From: Phycisphaerales bacterium
Lineage (GTDB): Bacteria > Planctomycetota > Phycisphaerae > Phycisphaerales > UBA1924
Direction of reading: 5' to 3'
NCBI GenBank assembly: GCA_007693785.1
Contig: RECY01000028.1
Coordinates: 264,249 to 328,248, forward strand
Length of the DNA: 64,000 nucleotides
Under the pieces are notes generated by a model. That model saw nothing but the letters and a program-made list of their open reading frames with translations. It did not search any database and was not told where the DNA came from. The stretch's first letter is position 1. Every line of letters begins with the position of its first letter. Shown in pieces: positions 25,948 through 34,741 of this stretch. The position numbers and the translations under genes are program-made.

Positions 25948-28136
25948 GGTCGGCGTTCCTTGCCTGGGTTGCTCGGCTTGCTGGCGGGCTTTTTCGTCGT
26001 CGTCTTCTTCGTGGTCTTCGCGGTGGGTTTGTTGCTGCCAACCTTCTTGATCGGCTTGGCGGCGGGGGCGTCCGAAGGCTTCGGTATGGGTTTGTGCTCG
26101 TCCGGGTGGTCGGTGTCGGGCGCGTGGTGGGGGTGGGGGACCGCGCGGGCGTCGCCGGCGTAGCGGAAGACCACGCACGCCAGCGGCGGGATGAGCACCT
26201 CGATGCGGTGCGGATGACCCTGGATCGGCTCCGGGCGGGACTCGACGCGCCCGAGGTTGCCGGTGTTGGAGCCGCCGTAGTGGGCGGCGTCGGTGTTCAG
26301 AATCTCGTCGTACGGCCCCGCGTAGGGGACGCCGAGGGCGACGTGCGGTCGCGGGACGGGTGTGTAGTTGAAGGCGCAGACGACGACGTCGCCCGTCGCG
26401 TCGCCGGCGCGGCTGAAGGCGAGGACGGAGTTGTCCGCGTCGTCGGCGATCAGCCAGCGGAAGCCCGCGCCGCCGGCGTCGTGCAGGTGCAGCGCCGGCT
26501 GCTCGCGGTAGACGCGGTTGAGCTCACGCACGAGGGCGTGGACGCCGCCGCCGTCTCGCTCCGAGAGGCGGGCCCACTCCAGTTCGGTTTCGCTGTTCCA
26601 TTCACTCCACTGGGCGAACTCGCACCCCATAAACAGCAGCTTCTTGCCGGGGGTGAGCCACTGGTTGGCGAGCATGAGGCGGACGTTGGCGTGCTTCTGC
26701 CAGCGGTCGCCGGGCATCTTGTCGGCGATCGACTGCTTGCCGTGGACGACCTCGTCGTGGCTGATGGGGAGGGTGTAGCTCTCGGCGTGCATGTACATGC
26801 CGCGAAAGGTGAGCTGGTTGTGGTGGAACTTGCGGTGGACGGGGTCGTGAGCGAGGTAGCTGAGCGTGTCGTGCATCCAGCCCATGTCCCACTTGAAGCC
26901 GAAGCCGAGCCCGCCGGCGTGGACCGGGTGCGAGACCTGCGGCCAGGCGGTGGACTCCTCGGCGAAGGTCTGCACGTCGGGGAACGCGCGGTAAATCTCG
27001 GTGTTGAGCTGCTTGAGGAAGCTGATGGCTTCGAGGTTCTCGTTGCCGCCGTGCCGGTTGGGGATCCACTCGCCTTCTTCGCGTGAGTAGTCGAGGTAGA
27101 GCATGCTGGCGACGGCGTCAACGCGGATGCCGTCGGCGTGGCACTTGTCGAGCCAGAACATGGCGCTGGAGATCAGGAAGCTGCGGACCTCGTGTCGTCC
27201 GTAGTTGAAGATCAGTGATTTCCAGTCGGGGTGGAAGCCTTGTCGCTGGTCTTCGTGCTCGAAGAGGTGTGTGCCGTCGAAGTAGCCGAGCCCGTGCTCG
27301 TCGCTGGGAAAGTGCGAGGGGACCCAGTCGAGGATGACGCCGATCCCGTGCTGGTGGAGGGCGTCGACGAGCAGCATGAAATCCTGCGGCGTGCCGAACC
27401 GGCTGGTGGGCGCGAAGTAGCCGACGGTCTGGTAGCCCCAGCTCCGCTCGAGCGGGTGCTCCATGACGGGGAGCAGCTCGACGTGGGTGAAGCCGAGATC
27501 CTTGACGTAGCCGGGCAGTGCCTCGGCGAGTTCGCGGTAGGTGTAGTGCCGGTTGTCGGGGTGGCGTCGCCAGGAGCCGAGGTGGAGCTCGTAGATGCTG
27601 ATCGGTTTGCGGTGCTGCTGGCGCTCGCCGCGTGTGCGCATCCAGTCGTCGTCGCGCCAGGGGTGGTCGGCCCGGTCGCCCTCGATCGCGTGGACGACCG
27701 AGGCGGTCTGCGGCGGGCATTCCTGGAGAAAGCCGAAGGGGTCGGTCTTGTCGGCGCGGTAGCCGCCCTCGCGTGCTTCGACGTGGTACTTGTATCGAAC
27801 GGCGTGGGTCAGGCCCGGGGCGAAGGTTTCCCAGATGCCGCTGCTGGCGACGGGTCGCATGGGGTGCGCGCCGGGGCGCCAGTCGTTGAAGTCGCCGACG
27901 AGGCTGACGCTCTTGGCGCTGGGTGCCCAGACGGCGAAGTAGACGCCGGTGACCCCCTGCCAGGTGATGACGCGGGCGCCGAGGTGGTCGTAGAGGCGGT
28001 AGTGCGTGCCCTCGTTGAAGAGGTGGAGATCGAGGTCGGAGAGGAGGGAGGGGTGCCCGCCGCGCGCGGTGATCGGGGCGGGGCCGGGGTGATGGGTGTC
28101 GCGAGTATCGTTTTCGGTGGCGGCCTGTTTGGGCAT
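25944..28136 (-). CDS. glgB: 1,4-alpha-glucan branching enzyme GlgB with lysine-rich C-terminal tail
   Basis: 730 residues of GH13. An N-terminal CBM48-like domain (GVYFAVWAPSAKSVSLVGDFN) precedes the catalytic barrel. The barrel has GIRVDAVASMLYLDY (nucleophile Asp), FAEESTAWP (acid Glu) and ISHDEVVHGK (third Asp). It transfers alpha-1,4 segments to alpha-1,6 branches in glycogen. Normal GlgB ends soon after the C-terminal beta-domain (CVVFRYAG). Here about 60 extra residues follow, the last 40 rich in Lys, Pro, Ala and Thr (KKVGSNKPTAKTTKKTTTKK), like a histone H1 tail. GH57 follows with a four-base overlap. Confidence 0.95.
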   Translation of the reverse strand: MPKQAATENDTRDTHHPGPAPITARGGHPSLLSDLDLHLFNEGTHYRLYDHLGARVITWQGVTGVYFAVWAPSAKSVSLVGDFNDWRPGAHPMRPVASSGIWETFAPGLTHAVRYKYHVEAREGGYRADKTDPFGFLQECPPQTASVVHAIEGDRADHPWRDDDWMRTRGERQQHRKPISIYELHLGSWRRHPDNRHYTYRELAEALPGYVKDLGFTHVELLPVMEHPLERSWGYQTVGYFAPTSRFGTPQDFMLLVDALHQHGIGVILDWVPSHFPSDEHGLGYFDGTHLFEHEDQRQGFHPDWKSLIFNYGRHEVRSFLISSAMFWLDKCHADGIRVDAVASMLYLDYSREEGEWIPNRHGGNENLEAISFLKQLNTEIYRAFPDVQTFAEESTAWPQVSHPVHAGGLGFGFKWDMGWMHDTLSYLAHDPVHRKFHHNQLTFRGMYMHAESYTLPISHDEVVHGKQSIADKMPGDRWQKHANVRLMLANQWLTPGKKLLFMGCEFAQWSEWNSETELEWARLSERDGGGVHALVRELNRVYREQPALHLHDAGGAGFRWLIADDADNSVLAFSRAGDATGDVVVCAFNYTPVPRPHVALGVPYAGPYDEILNTDAAHYGGSNTGNLGRVESRPEPIQGHPHRIEVLIPPLACVVFRYAGDARAVPHPHHAPDTDHPDEHKPIPKPSDAPAAKPIKKVGSNKPTAKTTKKTTTKKPASKPSNPGKERRP

Positions 28137-28417
28137 GAGAGCACTCCGGAAGCGGGGGGGACAAGCCGCGTGGCATGGTACCGGGGATCATCGGATGGCG
28201 TGCTTCAAAGCGCCGGGCTGATTTTCTGCGAGCGCGGATTTTGCCCGGGATCTCGCGGGATTGCGGGCGCGCTTTGTCGGAAACAGGGGATGGTTTGTCA
28301 GGTGGGTGAAACAACCGCGGAACGACTGGGGTTGTCGCCGTGTCGTGGGTTGTAAACCACGACGGAAAATCTGACCAACCTTCGTGCTGTGATCAACGCC
28401 AGAAAAGGGGCTTTGTC
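28137..28417. other. divergent intergenic region with a hairpin
   Basis: 281 bases between glgB (minus) and the entericidin-like gene (plus); it should hold both promoters. GTCGTGG (28342-28348) and CCACGAC (28357-28363) form a perfect 7-bp stem with an 8-base loop, 55 bases before the entericidin start. A GGAAC just upstream resembles the -35 of ECF sigma factors, but I cannot place a firm -10. Confidence 0.4.
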
Positions 28418-28624
28418 ATGATCCGTAACCAGAATGAAACCGAGACCAACGAGACGCTCCGCAGCGAGCGCGTGCGCCGCGCCGGTGTGTGGGCGCTGTG
28501 TGCCGCGGCTTTCGTGGCCGCCGGCCTGAGCGCCGGGTGCAACACCACTCGTGGCGCGGGCGAGGACCTCGAGTCGGCGGGTGAAGCGATCAGCGACACG
28601 GCTGAGGACGCTGGCGCTCGGTAA
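28418..28624 (+). CDS. entericidin EcnA/B-like small lipoprotein
   Basis: 68 residues: a polar N-terminus with several Arg, then a hydrophobic signal (VWALCAAAFVAAGLSAGC) ending in a lipobox Cys. A short mature part NTTRGAGEDLESAGEAISDTAEDAGAR follows, with the entericidin pattern GAGxDxxxxGxxIxDxA. Entericidin-like lipoproteins are stress- or stationary-phase-induced in proteobacteria. A DUF1328 membrane-protein gene follows, a pairing often seen in stress regulons. The start at 28418 is the only one giving a normal signal peptide. Confidence 0.85.
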   Translation: MIRNQNETETNETLRSERVRRAGVWALCAAAFVAAGLSAGCNTTRGAGEDLESAGEAISDTAEDAGAR

Positions 28625-28689
28625 GCCCGTGCGTTGAGGGGGGTGCGTGATTTCGACGCGCTCCTTGTGGATGACTTTTTTGAGAGGGG

Positions 28690-28875
28690 ATGCCGATGCT
28701 GAGATGGGCTGTGGTGTTTTTCATTGTCGCGATTATCGCCGCGGTCTTCGGCTTCGGCGGGATCGCGGGGGCGGCGACGGATATCGCCAGGATTCTGTTC
28801 TTTCTGTTCCTGATCATCTTTGTGATCTCATTGATCCTGGGGCTGGTCCGAGGGCGAACGCCCCCGGCGGTCTGA
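28690..28875 (+). CDS. DUF1328 small membrane protein (YtjA-like)
   Basis: 61 residues with two transmembrane helices (about 4-28 and 34-53). The pattern [24 protein letters not shown]...[20 protein letters not shown] is the DUF1328 signature. Function unknown. GAGGGG stands just upstream of the ATG. It follows the entericidin-like gene by 65 bases and is followed by a strong terminator, so the two form a small transcription unit. Confidence 0.88.
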   Translation: MPMLRWAVVFFIVAIIAAVFGFGGIAGAATDIARILFFLFLIIFVISLILGLVRGRTPPAV

Positions 28876-28924
28876 CGACAGACCCCGTGGAAACCAACGT
28901 GTGCCCGCGTGACGCGGGTGGTGG

Positions 28925-28957
28925 ACAGCCCGGGCTCATCGAGCCCGGGCTGTTTTT
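28925..28957 (+). terminator. rho-independent terminator after the DUF1328 gene
   Basis: A perfect 13-bp stem (ACAGCCCGGGCTC at 28925-28937, complement at 28941-28953) with a 3-base loop and five T residues. It ends the entericidin/DUF1328 unit. Confidence 0.9.
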
Positions 28958-29002
28958 CACGGCTTCACTGGGCTTTCTGTTGCAAGACTGGGGAAAATAC
29001 CT

Positions 29003-29057
29003 GGATATTGAAAATTTTTAGTAAGATGCAACCGTTGAAAAATATCCGAATATATTC
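29003..29057 (+). promoter_or_regulatory. AT-rich operator candidate upstream of the HTH regulator gene
   Basis: GGATATT (29003-29009) is inverted as AATATCC (29041-29047), directly followed by the palindrome GAATATATTC (29048-29057), seven bases before the regulator's ATG. AT-rich dyads of this kind are typical binding sites of winged-helix repressors, so autoregulation is plausible. The region is strikingly AT-rich for this genome. Confidence 0.4.
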
Positions 29058-29063
29058 ATCGAC

Positions 29064-29708
29064 ATGATGGACTCGGAGCGAAAGGCTTTCGCGGACGTCA
29101 CGACGCCCGGGCAGTGGGACGCGGTCTGTTCGCTTGCGCGTCTGGAGCTTTTGGAGACGTTTTCCAGCCACGGCGCGTGCTCGATCGCGGAGCTGGCGCA
29201 CTGGCTGGATCGCCCGGCCGACGGGCTGTATCACCACGTGCGAAAGCTGGTCCGGGCGGGGTTAGTGCGGGAAGTGGACGTTCGGAAGGTGGGGCGTCAC
29301 CGGGAATCGGTCTTCGACATGGTGGCCGACGAGCTTCGGTTCGACGTGGATCCGGAGCAGGGGCGGAACATGGATCGGCTCGAGCAGATCGCTCGGGCCC
29401 ATCTCAAGCGGGCGGAGCGGCTGTTGGCGTCGGCCGCGGCTGCGCGGGCCGTGCGTTTGGCGCGTCCGGGCAAGAACACCCATGTCCGCGGTGACGAGGC
29501 TTGGCTGAGCGATGAGGAGCTCGAACGCGTGAACGAGATTGTGGACGAGTTGCGTTCGGTGTTCGCGGGCGCGAAGCGTCGGCGGACGGGCAACCTGCAC
29601 GCGTTTACGCTGGTGATCTCGCCGGTCGTACGCGAGCGGGGCGCGAGCGCTCGCCCGACGTCCCGGCAGCAACAGATGGATATGGAACAAAAGGAGACGG
29701 GGGCATGA
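29064..29708 (+). CDS. winged-helix (ArsR-like) transcriptional regulator
   Basis: 214 residues. Residues about 15-85 form a winged helix: SLARLELLETFSSHGACSIAELAHWLDRPADGLYHHVRKLVRAGLVREVDVRKVGRHRE (seen across that span), with the recognition helix at DGLYHHVRKLVRAGLV. A helical C-terminal half may dimerise. No metal-binding Cys pair typical of ArsR/SmtB sensors is seen. It overlaps the downstream S41 lipoprotein gene (ATGA), so it probably regulates its own operon. No clear Shine-Dalgarno site precedes the paired ATG codons. Confidence 0.85.
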   Translation: MMDSERKAFADVTTPGQWDAVCSLARLELLETFSSHGACSIAELAHWLDRPADGLYHHVRKLVRAGLVREVDVRKVGRHRESVFDMVADELRFDVDPEQGRNMDRLEQIARAHLKRAERLLASAAAARAVRLARPGKNTHVRGDEAWLSDEELERVNEIVDELRSVFAGAKRRRTGNLHAFTLVISPVVRERGASARPTSRQQQMDMEQKETGA

Positions 29709-31246
29709 ACGATCGATCGCACCGGGAAGGTCGGGCGGGGCGCCGGGTCTGGCGTTGGCGGGTCGCGTGCGTGGCGGCGGCCGGTGCGGCGGCGGTGCTC
29801 GTCGCCGGGTGCGCAGGGAGCGGGGCGACCGCTGAGCGGGACGACCCGTCTTCGGCGCCCGCGCCGAGCTTCGGGGCGACCCAGCGGGCGGCGTACCTCG
29901 AATCGTTCGATGAGGTCTGGCGCATCGTTCGCGATCAGCACTACGACGAGAACCTCAACGGCGTGGACTGGGCGGCGGCTCGCGAAGACCTGCGCCCCCG
30001 TGTCGAAGCGGCTGACTCTGCCGACGAGGCGCGGGGCGCGATGTCCGCGCTGCTCGGGCGTCTGGGTGAGTCGCACTTTGCGATCATCCCGGCCGAGGCG
30101 TATCGCACGCTCGACAACGCGACGGACGAGCCCGAGGCCTCCCCTGAGACGCGGGAGGCGAACGGGGCGTCCGACGATCGGGCTTCAAGTGATCGGGCTT
30201 CCGGTGACGGGGCTTCACGCGAGGAGTCGTCGCGCGAGCGGGCGGCGACGAGCGGGCCCCGCCCGGTCGGGTGGCACGGTGTGCAGGTCCGCGAGCGTGA
30301 CGGCGCGTTCGTGGTGACGCGGCTCGAGCCCGGTTCGCCCGCGGAGGCGAAAGGGCTGCGGACGGGTGATGTCGTTGAACGCATCGGACAGTCAGAGCTT
30401 GCTCCCCTGCTGGAGGCGTCGCGCCGGGCGGCTGAGTCGGGGCCTTCGCGTGCGGAAACGGTGGCGGCGATCTTTGCCGAGGGGCGTCTGGACGGGCGAG
30501 CGGGCGACGTGCGCCACCTGACGGTTCGTGGCGAGGACGGGGCGACACGTGAACTCAAGTTCGAGCTCACCGACGAGGCCGGGCGGGAACTCCAGATGAT
30601 GCAGCTCCCCCCGATGGCGACCCGGTTCGCGACGCGGGACCTGGGCGGCGGCGTGGCGTACCTGACGTTCACCGCGTTCCTTGACCCGACGCGGATCATG
30701 CCGAAGTACACCCAGGCGCTTGAAACGCTGATCGACACGCACGCCGACGATGGGGCGCTCGTGATCGACCTCCGCGGGAACCTCGGCGGGCTGATGCCGA
30801 TGGTGAGCGGGATGTCCGGCTGGCTCGTGGACGAATCAGCTTCGTTCGGGGAGCTGCGCATCCGTGGCACGACCCTCCGCCCGAGGGCGAACCCGCAGTG
30901 GGAGACGTTCCGCGGCCCGGTCGCGGTGCTGATCGATGAGGTCTCGATCTCGTCGGCTGAGATCATGGCGGCCGGCTTGCAGGACATCGGACGGGCACGC
31001 CTGTTCGGGACGCGGACCGCGGGCCTGGCCTTGCCGAGCCAGTTCGTGCGCCTGCCGAGCGGGGACGGGTTGCAGTTTGTCTTTGCCGACTACGTGCGAT
31101 CGAACGGCGTGCGGCTCGAGTCCGAGGGCGTGAGGCCGGACGAGGAGATCCGCGACCGCCCCTCGTCCGGTGATCCGGATCCGGTGCTGTCGGCGGCGAT
31201 GGCGTGGATCCAAGCCGAGCGAGCCCGGGCTCAGGGGGCGCGGTGA
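29705..31246 (+). CDS. S41-family peptidase-like lipoprotein with PDZ domain
   Basis: 513 residues. An Arg-rich start and hydrophobic stretch end in the lipobox LVAGC (about residues 33-37). An S41 N-terminal helical bundle (SFDEVWRIVRDQHYDENLNGVDW) is followed by a low-complexity Asp/Ser/Arg linker. A PDZ domain comes next (GAFVVTRLEPGSPAEAKGLRTGDVV) and then the protease core with VSISSAEIMAAGLQDIG around the nucleophile Ser. The Lys of CtpA-type Ser/Lys dyads is not present at the usual GKG position (here TAGLALPS). It is thus closer to tricorn/IRBP-type S41 members or inactive. It is exported and membrane-anchored. Confidence 0.88.
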   Translation: MNDRSHREGRAGRRVWRWRVACVAAAGAAAVLVAGCAGSGATAERDDPSSAPAPSFGATQRAAYLESFDEVWRIVRDQHYDENLNGVDWAAAREDLRPRVEAADSADEARGAMSALLGRLGESHFAIIPAEAYRTLDNATDEPEASPETREANGASDDRASSDRASGDGASREESSRERAATSGPRPVGWHGVQVRERDGAFVVTRLEPGSPAEAKGLRTGDVVERIGQSELAPLLEASRRAAESGPSRAETVAAIFAEGRLDGRAGDVRHLTVRGEDGATRELKFELTDEAGRELQMMQLPPMATRFATRDLGGGVAYLTFTAFLDPTRIMPKYTQALETLIDTHADDGALVIDLRGNLGGLMPMVSGMSGWLVDESASFGELRIRGTTLRPRANPQWETFRGPVAVLIDEVSISSAEIMAAGLQDIGRARLFGTRTAGLALPSQFVRLPSGDGLQFVFADYVRSNGVRLESEGVRPDEEIRDRPSSGDPDPVLSAAMAWIQAERARAQGAR

Positions 31247-31391
31247 GGTGCATCGGGAGTTGTGACGCGGGTGTACGCCTGAAAGGCGGCCCGCACGATT
31301 CGGAATGGGCGTGTGCGTCCGGGCTCAGTGCGCCGTGGCGACGGGTGAGATTCAAAGCGTGTCATCAGAGGATGTAGCAAGGAGAACTGCG

Positions 31392-32243
31392 ATGTGCGGA
31401 TGGCGGAACTGGAACGGGGCCCAGAAGCTGGGCGGGACGGCGGCGTTGTTGGCGATCGGTTTCGGGCTCGGCGTGTCGCTGTCACGCGTCGCGCCGGCGG
31501 GCGAGCCGGAGGCGCGGGAGGCGTTGCGAGACGACGCGGGCGAACGCCTGCCGGATGTGAAGAAGATCATCGCCCGGTTTGTCGAGGCGACCGGCGGGGC
31601 CGAGGCGTACCGCAAGATCGAGAACGTGGTCATGCAGGGCCAGCTGCGCATGCCGCAGATGGGGATGCAGGCGGACATGAAGCTGATCAACGTGGTGAAC
31701 GGTGATTTTCGTGTGGAAGTCATGATCCCCGGCGTGGGCGACCAGGTGACGGGCAAATCCGGGGACGTGGTGTGGGAGCACAGCGCGATGACCGGGCCGA
31801 GGATTCTGGCCGGCGCCGAGCGGGACGCGATGATGCGTCAGCAGGATTTTCTCTGGATGCTTGAGCCGGAGGGGCGGTACGAGGTCATGGAGACGGTCGC
31901 GGTCGAGACGTTCGAGGGCGAACGGGCGTACAAGGTTCGCCTCGTGACCCCCGAAGGGGTTGAAGAGACGAGTTGGTTCAGCGTCGAGAGCGGCCTCTTG
32001 ATCGGCAGCGAGGCGACGCTGCCTTCGGATATGGGCGACATCCCGACCCGAACCAAAATCTCCGACTATCGCGAGCGGGCGGGCGTCCGCATGAGCCACC
32101 GCATGGAGCAGACGATGCTCAACATGACGAACGTCATGGAGTTTACCGATGTCCGCATCAACACCGAGATCGACGACGAGGATCTCGCGATGCCGGAGCC
32201 GGTGCGGCGTCTGGTGGAGCGTCAGCGTCAGCGCGAGGACTGA
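31392..32243 (+). CDS. exported protein resembling outer-membrane lipoprotein-sorting proteins
   Basis: 283 residues from an ATG with AAGGAG seven bases upstream. An N-terminal hydrophobic segment (LGGTAALLAIGFGLGVSLS) acts as signal or anchor. The body has the pattern VKKIIARFVEATGGAEAYRKIENVVMQGQL and later YKVRLVTPEGVEETSWFSVESGLLIG. These resemble LolA/LppX-like beta-sheet carriers annotated as outer membrane lipoprotein-sorting proteins. It follows the S41 gene by 145 bases in the same direction. The carried ligand, if any, is unknown. Confidence 0.75.
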   Translation: MCGWRNWNGAQKLGGTAALLAIGFGLGVSLSRVAPAGEPEAREALRDDAGERLPDVKKIIARFVEATGGAEAYRKIENVVMQGQLRMPQMGMQADMKLINVVNGDFRVEVMIPGVGDQVTGKSGDVVWEHSAMTGPRILAGAERDAMMRQQDFLWMLEPEGRYEVMETVAVETFEGERAYKVRLVTPEGVEETSWFSVESGLLIGSEATLPSDMGDIPTRTKISDYRERAGVRMSHRMEQTMLNMTNVMEFTDVRINTEIDDEDLAMPEPVRRLVERQRQRED

Positions 32244-32271
32244 GCCCGGCCGGATCGTGATTGTGCAAATG

Positions 32272-32310
32272 AAAAGGCCCGCGCCGGTGGATCCGGCGCG
32301 GGCCTTTTTT
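32272..32310. terminator. bidirectional terminator between convergent genes
   Basis: A 14-bp stem AAGGCCCGCGCCGG / complement (32274-32287 and 32293-32306), 5-base loop, T-run on the plus side and four A residues before it on the plus strand (T-run on the minus strand). It serves the gene ending at 32243 and the minus-strand gene ending at 32337. Confidence 0.9.
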
Positions 32311-32336
32311 GTACGGCGAACCGTGTTCAGCCGGCT

Positions 32337-34532
32337 TTACGGGCAGGCGCCCTGGGTGTCGAGCCAGCCGCTGAGGTAGAAGTTCAGGTCGGCGATGGTG
32401 ACGGCCCCGTCGGGGATGCCGTCGAGAGCCGGCCCGGTGAAGTCGGCGGCGATGTCGTTATCGAGCCAGAGACCGATGTAGAAGTTGAGGTCGGCGATGG
32501 AGACGACGCCGTCGGGCACGCCGTCGAGGGCGGGGCCGGTGATGTCGAACGGGCAGGTGTTGACGTCGCCGGTGCGGACGGGGATGGTGACGAACTGGTC
32601 ACCGGGGATGTTCTGGAAGTTGGTGCCGCGGACTTCGCCGACGTTCATCGTGTCGAAGTCGGTGGGGAGGCCGCCGATGACCTGGTTGGAGATGAAGCCG
32701 TAGTCCTGGCTGGCGATCCAGCCCATGACGCGGACGGGGCTGGTGCCGTCCCAGCCGAGTTCGTTCATATCGAGGACGAACTCCATGCCGGTGGTGGCGC
32801 TGGCGGCGTCGGAGCCGTCGGTGTCGGTGACACCGAGGAGGTTGGAGTTATCGAGTGCGGCGTTGATGAGGCCGGGGACGGGGGGAAGGGGGCTGGGGAA
32901 GTTGAAGGGATCGAAGAGGGGCCCGTAGACGTTGTTGGTGGTGGTTCGCGGCCCGTACTGGGTGAAGATCGCGGGGATGGCGCTGATGTCGTCCTGCTCA
33001 TCGTCGACGCGCGGGCCGTCGAAGTTGATGAAGGGGAAATCGGGTCGCGCTTCGATGGTGGCCTTCACGCCGCCGTAGAACGCGCCGAAGTCGAAGGGGG
33101 CGCCGAAGCTGTTGGAGAGCGGGAAGCCCTGCGTGCGGAGGACCGCGGCGTTGACGAAGTACTCGGGGTTGGCGGGGTTGAAGGTCTTGAAGCTGAGCCA
33201 GAAGTTGGCGTCGTGCTCGAGGATGACGCCGTCGGTGAAGACGGGCGGGTTGCCGACTTCGCCGTCGCCCATGCGGTTGAGGCCGTTGAAATCGACGTCG
33301 ACGTTCTGCCCGGAGAGCGGGAACGTGGCACCCTGTCCGCCGGGGGCGACGTCGAAGAAGAGGTTGAGGACGTTGCCGTTGGTTTCGAGATTGCCGGTGA
33401 GCAGGAGGTACATGAGCCCGGTGTCTTCGTCGATGTAGCCGAAGAGCTGGTTGAGCTCGGAGCCAGTGGAGACGTCGGGGTTGCCGGCGGGGGGCGGGCA
33501 GACGGCGAGGACGCCGCCGACGTTGGAGTTGTCGTAGCCGAATTCACCTTGGTTCGAAGAGACGGCGAAGAAGCCGAGGCCGATGATCCCGTCGCCGACG
33601 AAGGTGCCGGCGCCGCCGCCGGTGGTGGGAAGCTCGGCGAAGTCGACGAACATGCTGGGGAAGACCTCGCTGAAGGGGTCTTCGGGGTCGCCGGGGTCGC
33701 CGCCGCCGAGGACGACGGTGTAGACGTAATCGGCGCTGAAGCCGGCGTCGAAGACGAGGCCGTCGGTGGTGACGCCCTCTTCGCTGTTGCCCATGCGGTT
33801 GAGTCGGTCGAAGGAGATGTCGGCGTTGTCGCCTCGGAGCTGGTTCTGCCCGGTCGCGCTGTCGGTGTCGATGAAGATGACGAGGCGGTTGGAGAAGTTG
33901 TCGCTGAGGTTGCCGCCGACGAAGATGAAGAGGTTGCTGCCGTCGGTGGAGGCGTAGATGTTGTCGATTTCCGCGCCGAGTCCGAAGCCGGGGCTGGGGT
34001 TTTCGTTATCGCCGAAGGTGGTCGCCTGCTGCTGGTCGTAGAGGCTGTCGCCGTAGGCGCCGGCGCCGTCATTCACGCCGTCGATAGAGGGCTGGAAGGT
34101 GGCGTTGTGCGTGACGGTGACGTACTGGATGCCGCTGATGTTGTTGAAGTCTGCGCCGCGGGGGTCGCCGACGTTGGGGGCGGTGATGCCGCCGAGGTCG
34201 CCGGAGACCTGGTTGCTGATGAAGTCGAAGCTATCGCTCATCAGCATGACCTTGAGGCGGATGGGCCCGGTGGGGTTGCCGATGACCGAGAGCGGGATGG
34301 CCGCCTCGAAACCGGTGTTGACGTTCGGGGCGTCGGCGATGAACGAGCCGTCCTCTTCGCAAGGGTCGGAGGGCTGCGCGTCACCGAACAGGGTGGGGGT
34401 GGTGTTGGTCCAGAGGGCGGGCCCGTACGCCGCCTCGTCGCCGGTGAGTTGGCCGTTCAGCGTGGGCTGAGCGGTGGCAAGGCCGGCGAGCGCCATCAAC
34501 GCCGCAGCACCTAAACAGGTGGTTTTTCGCAT
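32337..34532 (-). CDS. secreted protein with mirrored internal repeats and GC-type dockerin tail
   Basis: 731 residues. AGGAG stands eight bases before the ATG; residues 1-21 are a signal peptide ending ATA/Q. Two segment pairs recur. Segment A (about 70-140, ...FDFISNQV...VGDPRGADFNNISG) matches A' (about 580-650, ...YGFISNQV...VGEVRGTNFQNIPG). Segment B (about 195-275, ...DADISFDRLNRMG-like) matches B' (about 370-450, ...VDVDFNGLNRMG). The order is A-B-B'-A'. Residues about 660-731 are two dockerin-like calcium loops (DGVPDGVVSIADLNFYIGLWL and a second copy) ending TQGACP, the GC-type dockerin of Phycisphaerales. It is presumably surface or extracellular; ligand unknown. Confidence 0.85.
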   Translation of the reverse strand: MRKTTCLGAAALMALAGLATAQPTLNGQLTGDEAAYGPALWTNTTPTLFGDAQPSDPCEEDGSFIADAPNVNTGFEAAIPLSVIGNPTGPIRLKVMLMSDSFDFISNQVSGDLGGITAPNVGDPRGADFNNISGIQYVTVTHNATFQPSIDGVNDGAGAYGDSLYDQQQATTFGDNENPSPGFGLGAEIDNIYASTDGSNLFIFVGGNLSDNFSNRLVIFIDTDSATGQNQLRGDNADISFDRLNRMGNSEEGVTTDGLVFDAGFSADYVYTVVLGGGDPGDPEDPFSEVFPSMFVDFAELPTTGGGAGTFVGDGIIGLGFFAVSSNQGEFGYDNSNVGGVLAVCPPPAGNPDVSTGSELNQLFGYIDEDTGLMYLLLTGNLETNGNVLNLFFDVAPGGQGATFPLSGQNVDVDFNGLNRMGDGEVGNPPVFTDGVILEHDANFWLSFKTFNPANPEYFVNAAVLRTQGFPLSNSFGAPFDFGAFYGGVKATIEARPDFPFINFDGPRVDDEQDDISAIPAIFTQYGPRTTTNNVYGPLFDPFNFPSPLPPVPGLINAALDNSNLLGVTDTDGSDAASATTGMEFVLDMNELGWDGTSPVRVMGWIASQDYGFISNQVIGGLPTDFDTMNVGEVRGTNFQNIPGDQFVTIPVRTGDVNTCPFDITGPALDGVPDGVVSIADLNFYIGLWLDNDIAADFTGPALDGIPDGAVTIADLNFYLSGWLDTQGACP

Positions 34533-34741
34533 CTGCAATGCTCCTGAAATCAAAAAGAACTCTCTCGTCGCACCAGCCGGCACAGATACCCGCCCATCCG
34601 GAACGGGCCCCGGCGCAAATCGCCCCCTACCGGGGGGTGATTCACCCCGGAATGTACCACAACCGCGAGCCCTTCGCGAGCGGAAAACGTGTGGAAGCCG
34701 CCAGAATTCTCGGATTGTGGATTGAACAGTCCCCAAAACGG

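Noticed and set aside
23638..26163. 841-codon plus-strand open frame opposite the GH57 gene
   Set aside because: Low-complexity Val/Gly/Asp/Glu composition and no motifs. The minus strand encodes an unmistakable GH57 protein.
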